Part shown: positions 24,438-32,660 of the stretch, one piece after another
Position numbering within the stretch: the stretch's first letter is position 1
Layout: the number at the start of each line of letters is the position of its first letter
DNA from: G020353115 sp964640125
GTDB taxonomy: Bacteria > Bacteroidota > Bacteroidia > Bacteroidales > VadinHA17
DNA length: 51,732 bases
NCBI GenBank assembly: GCA_964640125.1
Contig: CAZXGG010000017.1
Span: 1 to 51,732 of the forward strand
Direction of reading: 5' to 3'
Notes under the pieces: model-generated
Told to the model about the DNA's origin: nothing
Seen by the model: only the letters and a program-made list of their open reading frames with translations
Database searches by the model: none
Program-made: the position numbers and the translations under genes

Positions 24438-26255
24438 CTACTTCATCTGCAGTTCATGCAGTTTCCAGTAGTATCCGTTTTCCTTCAGGAGGTCATCGTG
24501 CTTTCCCCGTTCAACGATCTCGCCCTCCTCAAGTACAATGATTTCATCGGCATGCTTGATGGTAGACAAACGATGGGCGATCACGATGGAGGTCCTATTC
24601 TTCATCAGGTTAATGATTGCTTCCTGTACCAGTCTTTCCGACTCGGTGTCCAGGGAACTCGTTGCTTCATCAAGGATAAGAATGGGTGGATTCTTAAGGA
24701 CAGCCCTCGCGATACTGACACGCTGCTGTTGTCCGCCTGACAGTTTGCTTCCCCCCTCACCCACATTGGAATAGTAACCGTTGTTATTCTCCAGGATAAA
24801 ATCGTGTGCATTGGCGACCTTAGCTGCAGCTATAACATCCAATTCCGGGACCTCTTCCAGGCCAAAAGCAATGTTATTGTAAAATGTATCATTAAAGAGG
24901 ATAGATCGCTGACTGACAATTCCCATCAATTGACGAAGGTTGAATAGCATCAAGTCATTTACCGGTTTTCCGTCAATCATGATCTCCCCTTCTGTTGCTT
25001 CAATAAATCGCGGAAGGAGATCGACCAGTGTTGATTTCCCGGCTCCTGACTTACCGACAAGGGCAATGGTTTTCCCCTTCTCAATCCTCAGGTTGATGTT
25101 TTTCAGCACCATCTCCTCATTGTACGCGAAACTCACGTTCCTGTACTCAATGTATTCTTTGAAACCATCAATGGGAATTGCATTGGGTTTGTCTTTAATA
25201 GTAACCTCGGCATCGAGAATATATCCGATCCTGTCGAGTGAAGCCAGTCCTTTCTGAATATTAAAAAAAGCGGTTGTCAGGGATTTTGCCGGGGGTATGA
25301 TCTGAGAAAAAATGACCAGGTAGGCAATAAATGCTTCCGACGAAAGGGTACTGGCATTTTTCAGTACCAGCGATCCGCCGAAGAACATCAGGACCATCAA
25401 CGCGGCTGTGGAGAGAAATTCACTGGAAGGATTTGCCAGGTACCGCCTCCGGTACACTCTGTTCATGATCCTTGAATAAAAATCGTTATTGCTGTCAAAC
25501 CGCCGGGTAACTTTCTCTTCTGCATTAAATGCTTTGATGATCCTCAGTCCCCCGAGTGTTTCCTCAATAATGGACAACAGGAATCCTAGTTTTTTCTGCC
25601 CTTTGAATGATGTGGTCCGTAATTTCTTTCCGATCCTGCCGATCAGGTAACCGCTAATCGGCAATAACAGGAGTCCAAAAAGTGTAAGTTTTACGCTGGC
25701 GAGGAACATATATACCAGGAAAATCAGGATGGTCAGGGGATCCCTGATCAGCATTTCCAGAGAAGCCATGATGGAGATCTCGATCTCATGTACATCGGAC
25801 GTTATTCTTGAGATAACATCTCCTTTCCTGGCATCGGTATAATAGGACAATGGTAGTCTCAGGATCTTATCAAAGATCTGTTTCCGGATATCCCTCACGG
25901 TTCCTGTACGGATAGGAGCTGTATAGTATAATGCCATAAACCGGCAGAGGTTCTTAAACAGACTCATAATAACCACAGTTATACTGACAAGCAACAAAGC
26001 CATGGCTTTGCCCTGTGTTATGATTAACTGTGAAATATGAAAATTATAGGCATGCTTAACATAGTCAACTGAGAACTCAAAAGGGATCGCTTCGGTTACC
26101 ACCTTCTGTGTATCAAAGAGAATACCCAGGAAAGGGATCACCATGGTAAAGGAGAACAATGCTGCAAAAGCAGCAAGGACATTGAACAAAACATTCAGAA
26201 AAGCATAAAACCAATAGGGTTTCAGGTAACTAAATATCTTAACAAAATTATTCAT
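24438..26255 (-). CDS. MsbA-like ABC exporter (fused permease and ATPase)
   Basis: This 605-residue half-transporter has six membrane helices in residues 1-330, the coupling-helix region DARKGDVISRITSDVHEIE, and a C-terminal ATPase. Walker A is GKSGAGKSTLVDLLPRF near residue 400, the Q-loop is MGIVSQRSILFNDT, the signature is LSGGQQQRVSIARA near 503, Walker B is ILILDEATSSLD, and the switch His is in VIAHRLSTI. It dimerises to flip or export a lipid, peptide or drug. MsbA (lipid A flippase) is a reasonable guess, but Bacteroidota have many paralogues and the neighbours (purB, M28) do not decide. It starts 34 nt after the purB stop, so it is probably co-transcribed. Confidence 0.92.
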   Translation of the reverse strand: MNNFVKIFSYLKPYWFYAFLNVLFNVLAAFAALFSFTMVIPFLGILFDTQKVVTEAIPFEFSVDYVKHAYNFHISQLIITQGKAMALLLVSITVVIMSLFKNLCRFMALYYTAPIRTGTVRDIRKQIFDKILRLPLSYYTDARKGDVISRITSDVHEIEISIMASLEMLIRDPLTILIFLVYMFLASVKLTLFGLLLLPISGYLIGRIGKKLRTTSFKGQKKLGFLLSIIEETLGGLRIIKAFNAEEKVTRRFDSNNDFYSRIMNRVYRRRYLANPSSEFLSTAALMVLMFFGGSLVLKNASTLSSEAFIAYLVIFSQIIPPAKSLTTAFFNIQKGLASLDRIGYILDAEVTIKDKPNAIPIDGFKEYIEYRNVSFAYNEEMVLKNINLRIEKGKTIALVGKSGAGKSTLVDLLPRFIEATEGEIMIDGKPVNDLMLFNLRQLMGIVSQRSILFNDTFYNNIAFGLEEVPELDVIAAAKVANAHDFILENNNGYYSNVGEGGSKLSGGQQQRVSIARAVLKNPPILILDEATSSLDTESERLVQEAIINLMKNRTSIVIAHRLSTIKHADEIIVLEEGEIVERGKHDDLLKENGYYWKLHELQMK

Positions 26256-26289
26256 CCAGGTTTTCCTTTATGAGAGCAGTCCGGCATCA

Positions 26290-27633
26290 TTAGATACCAA
26301 CGTAATTTCCGGGAGAAATATTTTTCAGTTCGTTTTTTACTTTATCAGGAACATTCAGTGATTCAATGAATTGATGAATGACTGATTTACTCAATGCTTT
26401 GTTTGTCCGGGTCAGTTCCTTCAGCTTTTCATATGGATCCGGATATCCTTCCCGCCGGAGAATGGTTTGAATTGCTTCCGCAACAACGTTCCAGTTGTCG
26501 TCCAGGTCTCTCCTGATCTTCTCCTGATTGATGATCAGTTTATCCATTCCTTTCAACAACGATCTCATACCAATCAACGTATGTGCGACAGGAACTCCAA
26601 TGTTTCTGAGAACAGTCGAATCGGTCAGGTCCCGTTGAAGTCTCGATATGGGTAGTTTAGCCGACAGGTGTTCAAAAATTGCATTCGCCAACCCGAGATT
26701 TCCTTCCGAGTTTTCAAAATCGATCGGATTGACTTTATGGGGCATGGTGGATGAACTCACCTCCCCTTTAACGATCTTCTGGTGAAAATATTCCATGGAG
26801 ATATAAAGCCAGATATCCCTGTCAAGATCAAGGAGGATTGTGTTGATCCGTTTCAGGTTATCAAAGAATGCAGCCAGGTTATCGTAATGTTCGATCTGTG
26901 TTGTAGTTTGTGTACGGTCCAGCCCCAGCGTGTCGTTTACAAAACGGTTTGCAAAACCAATCCAGTCAATCTGAGGATAAGCCACATGGTGTGCATTGAA
27001 ATTACCGGTTGCTCCTCCAAATTTTGCAGAACATGGAATGGATTTCATCAGGTTTAACTGTTTTGACAACCGTTCACTGAAAACGCGGATTTCCTTTCCC
27101 AGCCGGGTTGGCGATGCCGGTTGTCCATGCGTTCGTGCAAGCATGGGTATTCCTTCTGATTCACGGCTCATTTCAGACAATTTGAAAATGATCTCATCCA
27201 GAAGCGGATAATAGATTTCGTTCACTGCATCCCTGAATAGATAGGGAATGGCAGTATTGTTGATATCCTGGGAAGTGAGCCCGAAATGAACAAACTCTTT
27301 TTGGTCATTCAGTCCCATCTCCATGAATCGCTCCTTTAAAAAATACTCAACAGCTTTGATGTCATGATTGGTGGTCTTTTCGATCTCTTTTACCTTTTCT
27401 GCCTCTTCAAACGAAAAATCGTTGTATATGCTCCTCAACTCAACAAAGGAGGATGGTTTTACCCCTTTCAACTGTGGAAGGGGAATTTCACAGAGTGCAA
27501 TAAAATATTCAACTTCAACCAGAAGCCTGTATTTTATGAGGGCATATTCGGAAAAATAATCGGCCAGTTCACTAACTTTGTCTCTGTACCGACCGTCAAT
27601 TGGCGAAATTGCCAGTAAGGATTGCATCTTCAT
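26290..27633 (-). CDS. purB: Adenylosuccinate lyase
   Basis: This 447-residue fumarase/aspartase-superfamily enzyme catalyses two fumarate-releasing steps of purine synthesis (SAICAR to AICAR, and adenylosuccinate to AMP). It opens LLAISPIDGRYRDKVSELAD, typical of the long bacterial type. Active-site regions are TTNHDIKAVEYFLKE, HFGLTSQDINNTA, ARTHGQPASPTRLGKE, and the superfamily signature SSTMPHKVNPIDFENSEGN with the flexible catalytic loop. Either ATG at 27633 or 27627 could be used. It is divergent from the NfeD-type gene, and the ABC exporter follows by 34 nt. Confidence 0.96.
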   Translation of the reverse strand: MKMQSLLAISPIDGRYRDKVSELADYFSEYALIKYRLLVEVEYFIALCEIPLPQLKGVKPSSFVELRSIYNDFSFEEAEKVKEIEKTTNHDIKAVEYFLKERFMEMGLNDQKEFVHFGLTSQDINNTAIPYLFRDAVNEIYYPLLDEIIFKLSEMSRESEGIPMLARTHGQPASPTRLGKEIRVFSERLSKQLNLMKSIPCSAKFGGATGNFNAHHVAYPQIDWIGFANRFVNDTLGLDRTQTTTQIEHYDNLAAFFDNLKRINTILLDLDRDIWLYISMEYFHQKIVKGEVSSSTMPHKVNPIDFENSEGNLGLANAIFEHLSAKLPISRLQRDLTDSTVLRNIGVPVAHTLIGMRSLLKGMDKLIINQEKIRRDLDDNWNVVAEAIQTILRREGYPDPYEKLKELTRTNKALSKSVIHQFIESLNVPDKVKNELKNISPGNYVGI

Positions 27634-27705
27634 GGATCAGAAACCATTGGTAAAGTAACAAAGGTACATATTTTAGTGCGAGTAGTGTATATTAACAAAC
27701 ATCTT

Positions 27706-27713
27706 TTATTTTT
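27706..27713 (+). promoter_or_regulatory. Candidate -7 element for the NfeD-type gene
   Basis: TATTTTTG matches TAnnTTTG, giving a start near 27720 and a very short leader of about 8 nt before the ATG at 27728. The surroundings are AT-rich, so confidence is limited. Confidence 0.4.
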
Positions 27714-27727
27714 GTAAAAAAATCAAT

Positions 27728-29152
27728 ATGAAAAGTTTCCCAGTTGTATCGCTCAGTTTTCTGGCACTGGTTCTTTTTGCGTCCGGTCTGCCACAGGAAA
27801 ATGCCCTTTCAGGCAATAGTGAAAGAGAAAAAACCCTGATCTACAAGTTCGATATCAGGGAACAGATCGCTGCACCGGTTTGGCGTATTACTCAAAAGAG
27901 TTTTGAAGCAGCGAATCAGATGGGGGCAGATTACATTTTGATCCATATGAATACCTATGGTGGTTTGCTGGATGCTGCCGACTCCATCCGTACCAGGATC
28001 CTGAACAGCAAAATACCGGTCTTTGTTTTCATTGATAACAATGCAGCTTCTGCAGGAGCCCTGATTTCTATTGCTTGCGACAGCATATACATGAGACCGG
28101 GTTCCAGCATCGGCGCTGCAACCGTGGTAAATGCGACCGGAGAAGTTGTTCCGGATAAATATCAATCATTCATGAGATCGACCATGCGGGCTACAGCTGA
28201 AGCACATGGCAAAGACACCCTCATCACAGGTTCTGATACAACCCTGGTCTGGCACAGGGATCCAAAAATTGCCGAGGCAATGGTCGATCCGGCAGTTTAT
28301 ATCGAAGGGATCATTGACACGGGACAGGTCCTCACCTTCACTACCGAAGAGGCAATCCGATATGGATATTGCGAAGGACAGGCTGAGAACATCGAACAGG
28401 TGATGACCATCGCCGGCATTTCCAATTACGAAATAAAGGAGCATGTTCCCACCACCCTGGATAAGATCATCGGATTCCTGATTAACCCTGTAGTCCATGG
28501 AATACTGATCATGATCATTTTCGGTGGTATCTATTTTGAGCTCCAGACCCCCGGTGTCGGATTCCCCCTTGGAGCAGCCCTGATAGCGGCAGTTCTCTAT
28601 TTTGCACCACTCTACCTGGAAGGACTTGCTGAACACTGGGAGCTGGTCCTCTTCTTCGCTGGCATCGTTTTAATCGGAGTAGAAATCTTTGCCATACCCG
28701 GTTTTGGTGTGGCAGGAATATCCGGAGTGCTCCTGGTGATTACCGGATTGGTTCTCAGTATGGTCGATAATATCGTTTTTAAATTCGACGTGTTAGCCGG
28801 CGTAGAAGCAGTTCTAAAAGCGCTGTTTATAGTGCTTACATCCAGCCTGATCTCTCTGCTACTTTCCCTCTACATCAGTAAAAAGTTATTTACCTCCCGG
28901 ACTTTTCCTAACCTGGCACTAAGCAAAGTTCAAAATACCATGAATGGATTTGTTGGCGTTGATAGCAAAACCCAGAAGGAAATGATCGGGAAAAAAGGAA
29001 TTGCCCATACTGTCCTGAGACCATCCGGAAAAGTTACCATCGATGGAACAATACACGATGCTAAATCGGATCGTGGATTCATAGAAAAAGGAGAACCGAT
29101 CATCGTGGTGCGGGATGAAACCGGCCAGATCTATGTGTTGCGGGATAAGTGA
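27728..29152 (+). CDS. NfeD-family membrane-bound ClpP-class serine protease
   Basis: This 474-residue long-form NfeD protein has a signal sequence (1-20) and a ClpP-like protease domain (about 35-235) with Ser108 in NAASAGALIS as nucleophile; Lys144 in PDKYQSFMR is a plausible partner. Four to five membrane helices follow (about 258-385), and a C-terminal OB-fold NfeD domain closes the protein (IGKKGIAHTVLRPSGKVTI, VRDETGQIYVLRDK). These proteins are linked to membrane quality control and are often encoded beside stomatin/SPFH proteins such as FloA; no such gene is adjacent here. The same-strand downstream GNAT gene is 70 nt away, past a hairpin. Confidence 0.9.
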   Translation: MKSFPVVSLSFLALVLFASGLPQENALSGNSEREKTLIYKFDIREQIAAPVWRITQKSFEAANQMGADYILIHMNTYGGLLDAADSIRTRILNSKIPVFVFIDNNAASAGALISIACDSIYMRPGSSIGAATVVNATGEVVPDKYQSFMRSTMRATAEAHGKDTLITGSDTTLVWHRDPKIAEAMVDPAVYIEGIIDTGQVLTFTTEEAIRYGYCEGQAENIEQVMTIAGISNYEIKEHVPTTLDKIIGFLINPVVHGILIMIIFGGIYFELQTPGVGFPLGAALIAAVLYFAPLYLEGLAEHWELVLFFAGIVLIGVEIFAIPGFGVAGISGVLLVITGLVLSMVDNIVFKFDVLAGVEAVLKALFIVLTSSLISLLLSLYISKKLFTSRTFPNLALSKVQNTMNGFVGVDSKTQKEMIGKKGIAHTVLRPSGKVTIDGTIHDAKSDRGFIEKGEPIIVVRDETGQIYVLRDK

Positions 29153-29169
29153 AAATAAAAAAGTTATTT

Positions 29170-29195
29170 GGTGGTGTCTCAAACGAGACCCCACC
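29170..29195 (+). terminator. Hairpin after the NfeD-type gene
   Basis: GGTGG-T-GTCTC-AAAC-GAGAC-C-CCACC is a 10-bp stem with one internal mismatch, 17 nt after the stop. No U-run follows, so it may be an attenuating or RNA-stabilising structure rather than a classical terminator. Confidence 0.5.
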
Positions 29196-29225
29196 GTTAT
29201 TAGTAGTTATTGATAGTTATTTATG
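29196..29225 (+). repeat. Decamer array running into the GNAT start codon
   Basis: The three consecutive 10-bp units are GTTATTAGTA, GTTATTGATA and GTTATTTATG. The last contains the ATG at 29223. The core equals that of the array upstream of pheT on the opposite strand. Confidence 0.6.
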
Positions 29226-29693
29226 GTAAAATCCCAAAGAAAAAACATCAAAGATCAATTCAATATTCGTGATTACAAGGAGGGCGATTATCCGGAGGTG
29301 GAGAAAATATGGTTTGAAACCGGACTCGGAGATCGGAAAAGAGGAGATACCGGAGAAGTGATTATGGACAGTATTCGCCATGGAGGGAAATTCCTGGTTA
29401 TGATCCGGAAAGCATCAGCCGAAATCGTCGGCACTTCCTGGATGACCTTCGATGGCCGGCGGATTCACCTCCATCACTGTGGCATAAAACCGGAACTGCA
29501 AAACAGGGGACTCGGTAAATGGCTTACCCTGGAATCGCTGAAATTTGCCAGGGAGAAAAAACAACAGATAAAACTGGAAGTGCACCGGGATAATCAACAT
29601 GCAGTGCACCTCTATCAATCGTTGGGATTTGAATACCTGGGAGATTATGATGTCTACATTATTCGTGATCCGGATCAGATGGATTTATCATGA
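29223..29693 (+). CDS. GNAT-family N-acetyltransferase
   Basis: This 156-residue single-domain GNAT transfers an acetyl group from acetyl-CoA to an amine. The fold is visible as FNIRDYKEGDYPEVEKIWFE (strand 1/helix 1), EIVGTSWMTF (strand 4), the acetyl-CoA-binding motif GIKPELQNRGLGKWL, and VHRDNQHAVHLYQSLGFEYL (motif B), a layout close to RimI-like enzymes. The substrate is not predictable. Its start codon is part of a decamer repeat array, so the 5' region may be recent in origin. The next gene, a small HTH protein, has its own promoter overlapping the GNAT 3' junction. Confidence 0.85.
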   Translation: MVKSQRKNIKDQFNIRDYKEGDYPEVEKIWFETGLGDRKRGDTGEVIMDSIRHGGKFLVMIRKASAEIVGTSWMTFDGRRIHLHHCGIKPELQNRGLGKWLTLESLKFAREKKQQIKLEVHRDNQHAVHLYQSLGFEYLGDYDVYIIRDPDQMDLS

Positions 29694-29698
29694 TAAAG

Positions 29699-29730
29699 TT
29701 TGAGTCTCATCGATTATATTTCTACCTTTG
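29699..29730 (+). promoter_or_regulatory. Promoter of the small HTH gene (-33 TTTG, 20-nt spacer, -7 TACCTTTG)
   Basis: TTTG at 29699-29702 and TACCTTTG at 29723-29730 are separated by 20 nt, close to the optimum. The start would be near 29737, which places the ATG at 29763 about 26 nt downstream and excludes the TTG at 29700 as the translation start. Confidence 0.75.
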
Positions 29731-29762
29731 ATGGCTCAATTCATACTATAATAGTACATAAT

Positions 29763-30008
29763 ATGGCCAGAACAATCACATTCAATGAATTAAGGAGAAT
29801 CAAAGACAGTTTGCCGGACGGCAGTATGGGAATCATAGCCAGCAAACTCAATGTCAGTGAAGATACAGTCCGTAATTACTTTGGGGGTACGAATTATATT
29901 AACGGAGAGACTGCCGGGATCCATTTTGAGCAGGGTCCCGATGGAGGGATTGTTACCCTGGACGATACAACCATCCTTGAGATTGCTGAGCAGATGACCG
30001 GGAAATAA
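29763..30008 (+). CDS. Small HTH-type DNA-binding protein
   Basis: From the ATG at 29763 this is an 81-residue protein beginning MARTITFNELRRIKDSLPDG. The segment SMGIIASKLNVSEDTVRNYF reads as a helix-turn-helix with the recognition helix around VSEDTVRNYFG. The C-terminal part (GGIVTLDDTTILEIAEQMTG) looks like a short strand and helix. I recall similar small DNA-binding proteins being common in Bacteroidota, but no target is known to me. It has a near-consensus promoter of its own, so it is likely transcribed independently of the GNAT gene and perhaps together with the HD gene 59 nt downstream. Confidence 0.75.
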   Translation: MARTITFNELRRIKDSLPDGSMGIIASKLNVSEDTVRNYFGGTNYINGETAGIHFEQGPDGGIVTLDDTTILEIAEQMTGK

Positions 30009-30067
30009 AGAGCTTCTCAATCACAACACCAACGCACATTTCATCTTTTCATTAAACACTCTTTGCC

Positions 30068-30928
30068 GTGAAAACCATTGATTCTGCGCTGAAAACAGTG
30101 GAAGGAAAATGGCTTCAAACCCTGTTTACCCATTGCAAAGAGATCTTCAGCCAAACCTACTTGCCTTCGCACGATGAGACCCATCATTACAGGGTCTGGC
30201 TCTTCGCAAAACAACTGATCCGCGAACTCGACCAGGCCAACTATACCTTGGATGCGAATCAGGTCGAGAAAATAATCCTCGCTATTTTCTTTCACGACAC
30301 CGGTTTATCAGTTCAACCCGGAACAGAACATGGAAAGTATAGCCGCAAATTTGCCGAAGATTTTTTTGACCGGTCATCTCAAAAGCCTATTGATGATCTG
30401 GATGAGGTACTGACCATTATCGAAAAACACGATGACAAGGAGTATGCCGAAACCTTTGCGGAACAACCTGCTTATCCCGATGGATTATTTCCTGTTGTGA
30501 ATGCTTCGGATGACCTGGATGCATTCGGGATTACCGGGATTTACCGTTATGCAGAGATCTACCTGCTGCGAGGGATTCAGGGTAAAGATCTTGCGATACA
30601 GGTTCTGGAGAATTCAGCAAACCGCTTCCAGCATTTTTACAACACGTATGTATTTCTGAAACGATTTGCTGAACAACAGCGCATCCGTTACCAGATCCTT
30701 CAAAAATTCTACCACGACCTGGTCCTCCAGCACAAGACCGGAAATGTTTCACAAAGTACCGGTCCATCTGCCGTAATTCACCAGATCGAACAATGCATCC
30801 TGAAGAAAAAACTCCCACTCGAGCAGGTATGTAAGGAGGTTGAAAACGGCTCAAACGATTCCTATGTTCTGGATTTTTTCCGCCTGCTCGGGGAGGAGTA
30901 CAATAGTAATTCGATGGTAATTCAGTAG
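30068..30928 (+). CDS. HD-domain metal-dependent hydrolase
   Basis: This 286-residue protein starts at a GTG; no in-frame ATG fits the conserved N-terminus. HD-superfamily residues are visible: His39-His40 in DETHHYRVW, His76-Asp77 in ILAIFFHDTG, His in IEKHDDKEY, and Asp in VVNASDDLDAFG. These would bind one or two metals to hydrolyse a phosphoester or nucleotide. The C-terminal third is helical without a recognisable domain. Its last residues (NSNSMVIQ) and its stop codon are encoded by a GTAATTC-type repeat, so the C-terminus may have been altered by repeat expansion. The substrate is unknown. Confidence 0.82.
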   Translation: MKTIDSALKTVEGKWLQTLFTHCKEIFSQTYLPSHDETHHYRVWLFAKQLIRELDQANYTLDANQVEKIILAIFFHDTGLSVQPGTEHGKYSRKFAEDFFDRSSQKPIDDLDEVLTIIEKHDDKEYAETFAEQPAYPDGLFPVVNASDDLDAFGITGIYRYAEIYLLRGIQGKDLAIQVLENSANRFQHFYNTYVFLKRFAEQQRIRYQILQKFYHDLVLQHKTGNVSQSTGPSAVIHQIEQCILKKKLPLEQVCKEVENGSNDSYVLDFFRLLGEEYNSNSMVIQ

Positions 30929-31117
30929 TAACTCAATAGTAATTACTCACCGCCTAACAGCGGGTTCGTGATCTTGCTACGTTCGGTTCAGTAGTAATTT
31001 GATGGAAAACAATGAATTACTATGAATTACACGAGCGAAGCGAGTGAATTACCATTTATTACACGATCCGCCAGTGGAGAGTGCCTGCCGGAGGCAGGAA
31101 TTACAGCGGAGCGATTT
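30905..31117. repeat. GTAATTC repeat region with embedded palindromes
   Basis: Degenerate units AGTAATTCGATG, GTAATTCAGT, AGTAACTCAAT and AGTAATTACTC begin inside the HD gene's last codons. Further copies (GAATTACTATGAATTAC, GTGAATTACC) occur to 31060. Embedded are CCGCCTAACAGCGGG (30951-30965), CGAGCGAAGCGAG, and CCTGCC-GGA-GGCAGG (31084-31098). No gene is visible here; the FAH gene ends at 31118 on the other strand. Confidence 0.6.
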
Positions 31118-31729
31118 TCACTTCACATAAAAATCAAGCAGCAGCTCGTCCTGAATAAAGGCTTGGAGGTGGTCATTCCGGTGCACCTGGCCCACACCTG
31201 CCGGGGTTCCGGTAAAGAGGAGGTCTCCCGTTTTCAGTGTAAAAAAGCGGGAAACATAGGATATCAGTTCATCGATCGGGAAGATCATCTGCCCCGTATT
31301 TCCCGTTTGTACAATGGTTCCATTGATCTCTAACCGGAATGGGATATCATTGATATCGGCAAAATTATCCTTGTTTACAAATTTCCCCAACGGTGCTGAA
31401 CCATCGAATGCCTTGGCAATTTCCCAGGGTAAGCCCTCTTTTTTGCAGTGTCGCTGAAGGTCACGGGCAGTAAAATCTATACCGATCCCTATTTCTGAGT
31501 AGTACCGGTTGGTAAAGTTTTTTTTGATATTTTTTCCCAGGCGGTCAATTTTCACCACGATTTCGACCTCATGGTGAATTTCACTGGAAAAGTCTGGCAG
31601 AAAGAACGGTTTATTATTCTTGATCAGGGATGAGTCGGGTTTCAGGAAACAGATCGGGACTTCAGGAAGGGGATTATCCATCTCTTTTGCATGGTCAGTA
31701 TAATTTCTGCCGATGGCAATAATTTTCAT
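31118..31729 (-). CDS. Fumarylacetoacetate hydrolase (FAH) family protein
   Basis: This compact 203-residue single-domain member resembles YcgM/FAHD1-type acylpyruvases, which cleave C-C bonds in acylpyruvates or decarboxylate oxaloacetate using Mg2+. Motifs are IIAIGRNYTDHAKEM, CFLKPDSSLI, the metal-binding Glu pair in HHEVEIVVKI, IGIDFTARDLQ (third acidic ligand), and the conserved LLFTGTPAGVGQV. Its length matches the short family form. It is the last gene of the long minus-strand run, 83 nt after the exonuclease gene. The substrate is uncertain. Confidence 0.9.
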   Translation of the reverse strand: MKIIAIGRNYTDHAKEMDNPLPEVPICFLKPDSSLIKNNKPFFLPDFSSEIHHEVEIVVKIDRLGKNIKKNFTNRYYSEIGIGIDFTARDLQRHCKKEGLPWEIAKAFDGSAPLGKFVNKDNFADINDIPFRLEINGTIVQTGNTGQMIFPIDELISYVSRFFTLKTGDLLFTGTPAGVGQVHRNDHLQAFIQDELLLDFYVK

Positions 31730-31812
31730 TGCAAATTGGGTTGAACCTGAGATGAACTAACAAAGAAACCAATAAACTACTGCACAGTAATGTACAATAT
31801 ATCGAACTCAGG

Positions 31813-32580
31813 TTAATTATTGAATGCGCGAAGTTTAATTTCAGTCAGGACCTTTTTGGTATAGAGTGGAAAATCCCCATTCATCATCCAGCTATAGTAG
31901 CTGGGTTCGTTCTTCAACACCTCTTCCACAGGTACGCCCTTGTGTTTTCCGAAGTTGAATACCTCCACCCCATTCTCGTTAAAGACGATCCGTCCGGCAA
32001 AATCGACACTTTCGGCTACCGTTGAAAATTTGGAAAGGGCGTCGACATCATTTTCCAGTATGTTGTACCGATCGAGCTGTGCTTTCAGTATCTCATAGGT
32101 GGCGTGAGCGTCTGCTTCGGCACTATGCGCCTCTTTAAGTTCTTTCTTGCAATAAAATTTATATGCCGCGCTCAATGTCCGCTGTTCCATTTTGTGGAAT
32201 ATTACCTGAACATCGATCACTTTTCTCCGTTTAAAATCAAATTCAATATTTACCCTCAGGAATTCTTCTGCCAGTAGCGGGATATCAAACTTACTGGCAT
32301 TATAGCCGGCAAGATCACACCCTTCAAGAAAATGGACCAGGTTTTTTGCCACTTCGGTAAAAGCCGGGGCATCTTTGATGTCCTCATCAAAGATCCCATG
32401 GATTTTAGAGGCTTCAGGGCTAATCGGAATGGTTGGATTTATCCGGATAGTAAGGTGATCCTCTTTTCCACCCGGATCGATCTTCAGGATGGAAATTTCA
32501 ATAATTCTGTCTTTTGCTACGTTGATTCCGGTTGTTTCAAGGTCAAAAAAGGCAATGGGGTTTTTTAAATTTAATTCCAT
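31813..32580 (-). CDS. DnaQ-like DEDDh 3'-5' exonuclease with C-terminal extension
   Basis: This 255-residue protein has the proofreading-exonuclease fold: Exo I is FFDLETTG with Asp13 and Glu15, Exo II is LAGYNASKFDIPLL, and Exo III is EAHSAEADAHATYEIL (His and Asp of the DEDDh class). It is followed by a small C-terminal module (about 205-250: VFNFGKHKGVPVEEV, PSYYSWMMNGDFP) resembling the tail of exodeoxyribonuclease X-like proteins. It degrades DNA or RNA 3' ends. Lying 80 nt downstream of dnaN it is in a replication context, but whether it acts as a polymerase III epsilon subunit cannot be told. Confidence 0.9.
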   Translation of the reverse strand: MELNLKNPIAFFDLETTGINVAKDRIIEISILKIDPGGKEDHLTIRINPTIPISPEASKIHGIFDEDIKDAPAFTEVAKNLVHFLEGCDLAGYNASKFDIPLLAEEFLRVNIEFDFKRRKVIDVQVIFHKMEQRTLSAAYKFYCKKELKEAHSAEADAHATYEILKAQLDRYNILENDVDALSKFSTVAESVDFAGRIVFNENGVEVFNFGKHKGVPVEEVLKNEPSYYSWMMNGDFPLYTKKVLTEIKLRAFNN

Positions 32581-32660
32581 GAATAGCTGAATGTAGGGTT
32601 GTGAATAGTACGCTTCATCTCATCCAACCGCACCTGCCAGGAGAAGTTATCAACGGGATA

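Noticed and set aside
27659..27665. -7 element for purB
   Set aside because: The minus strand reads TACCTTG, one base short of TAnnTTTG.
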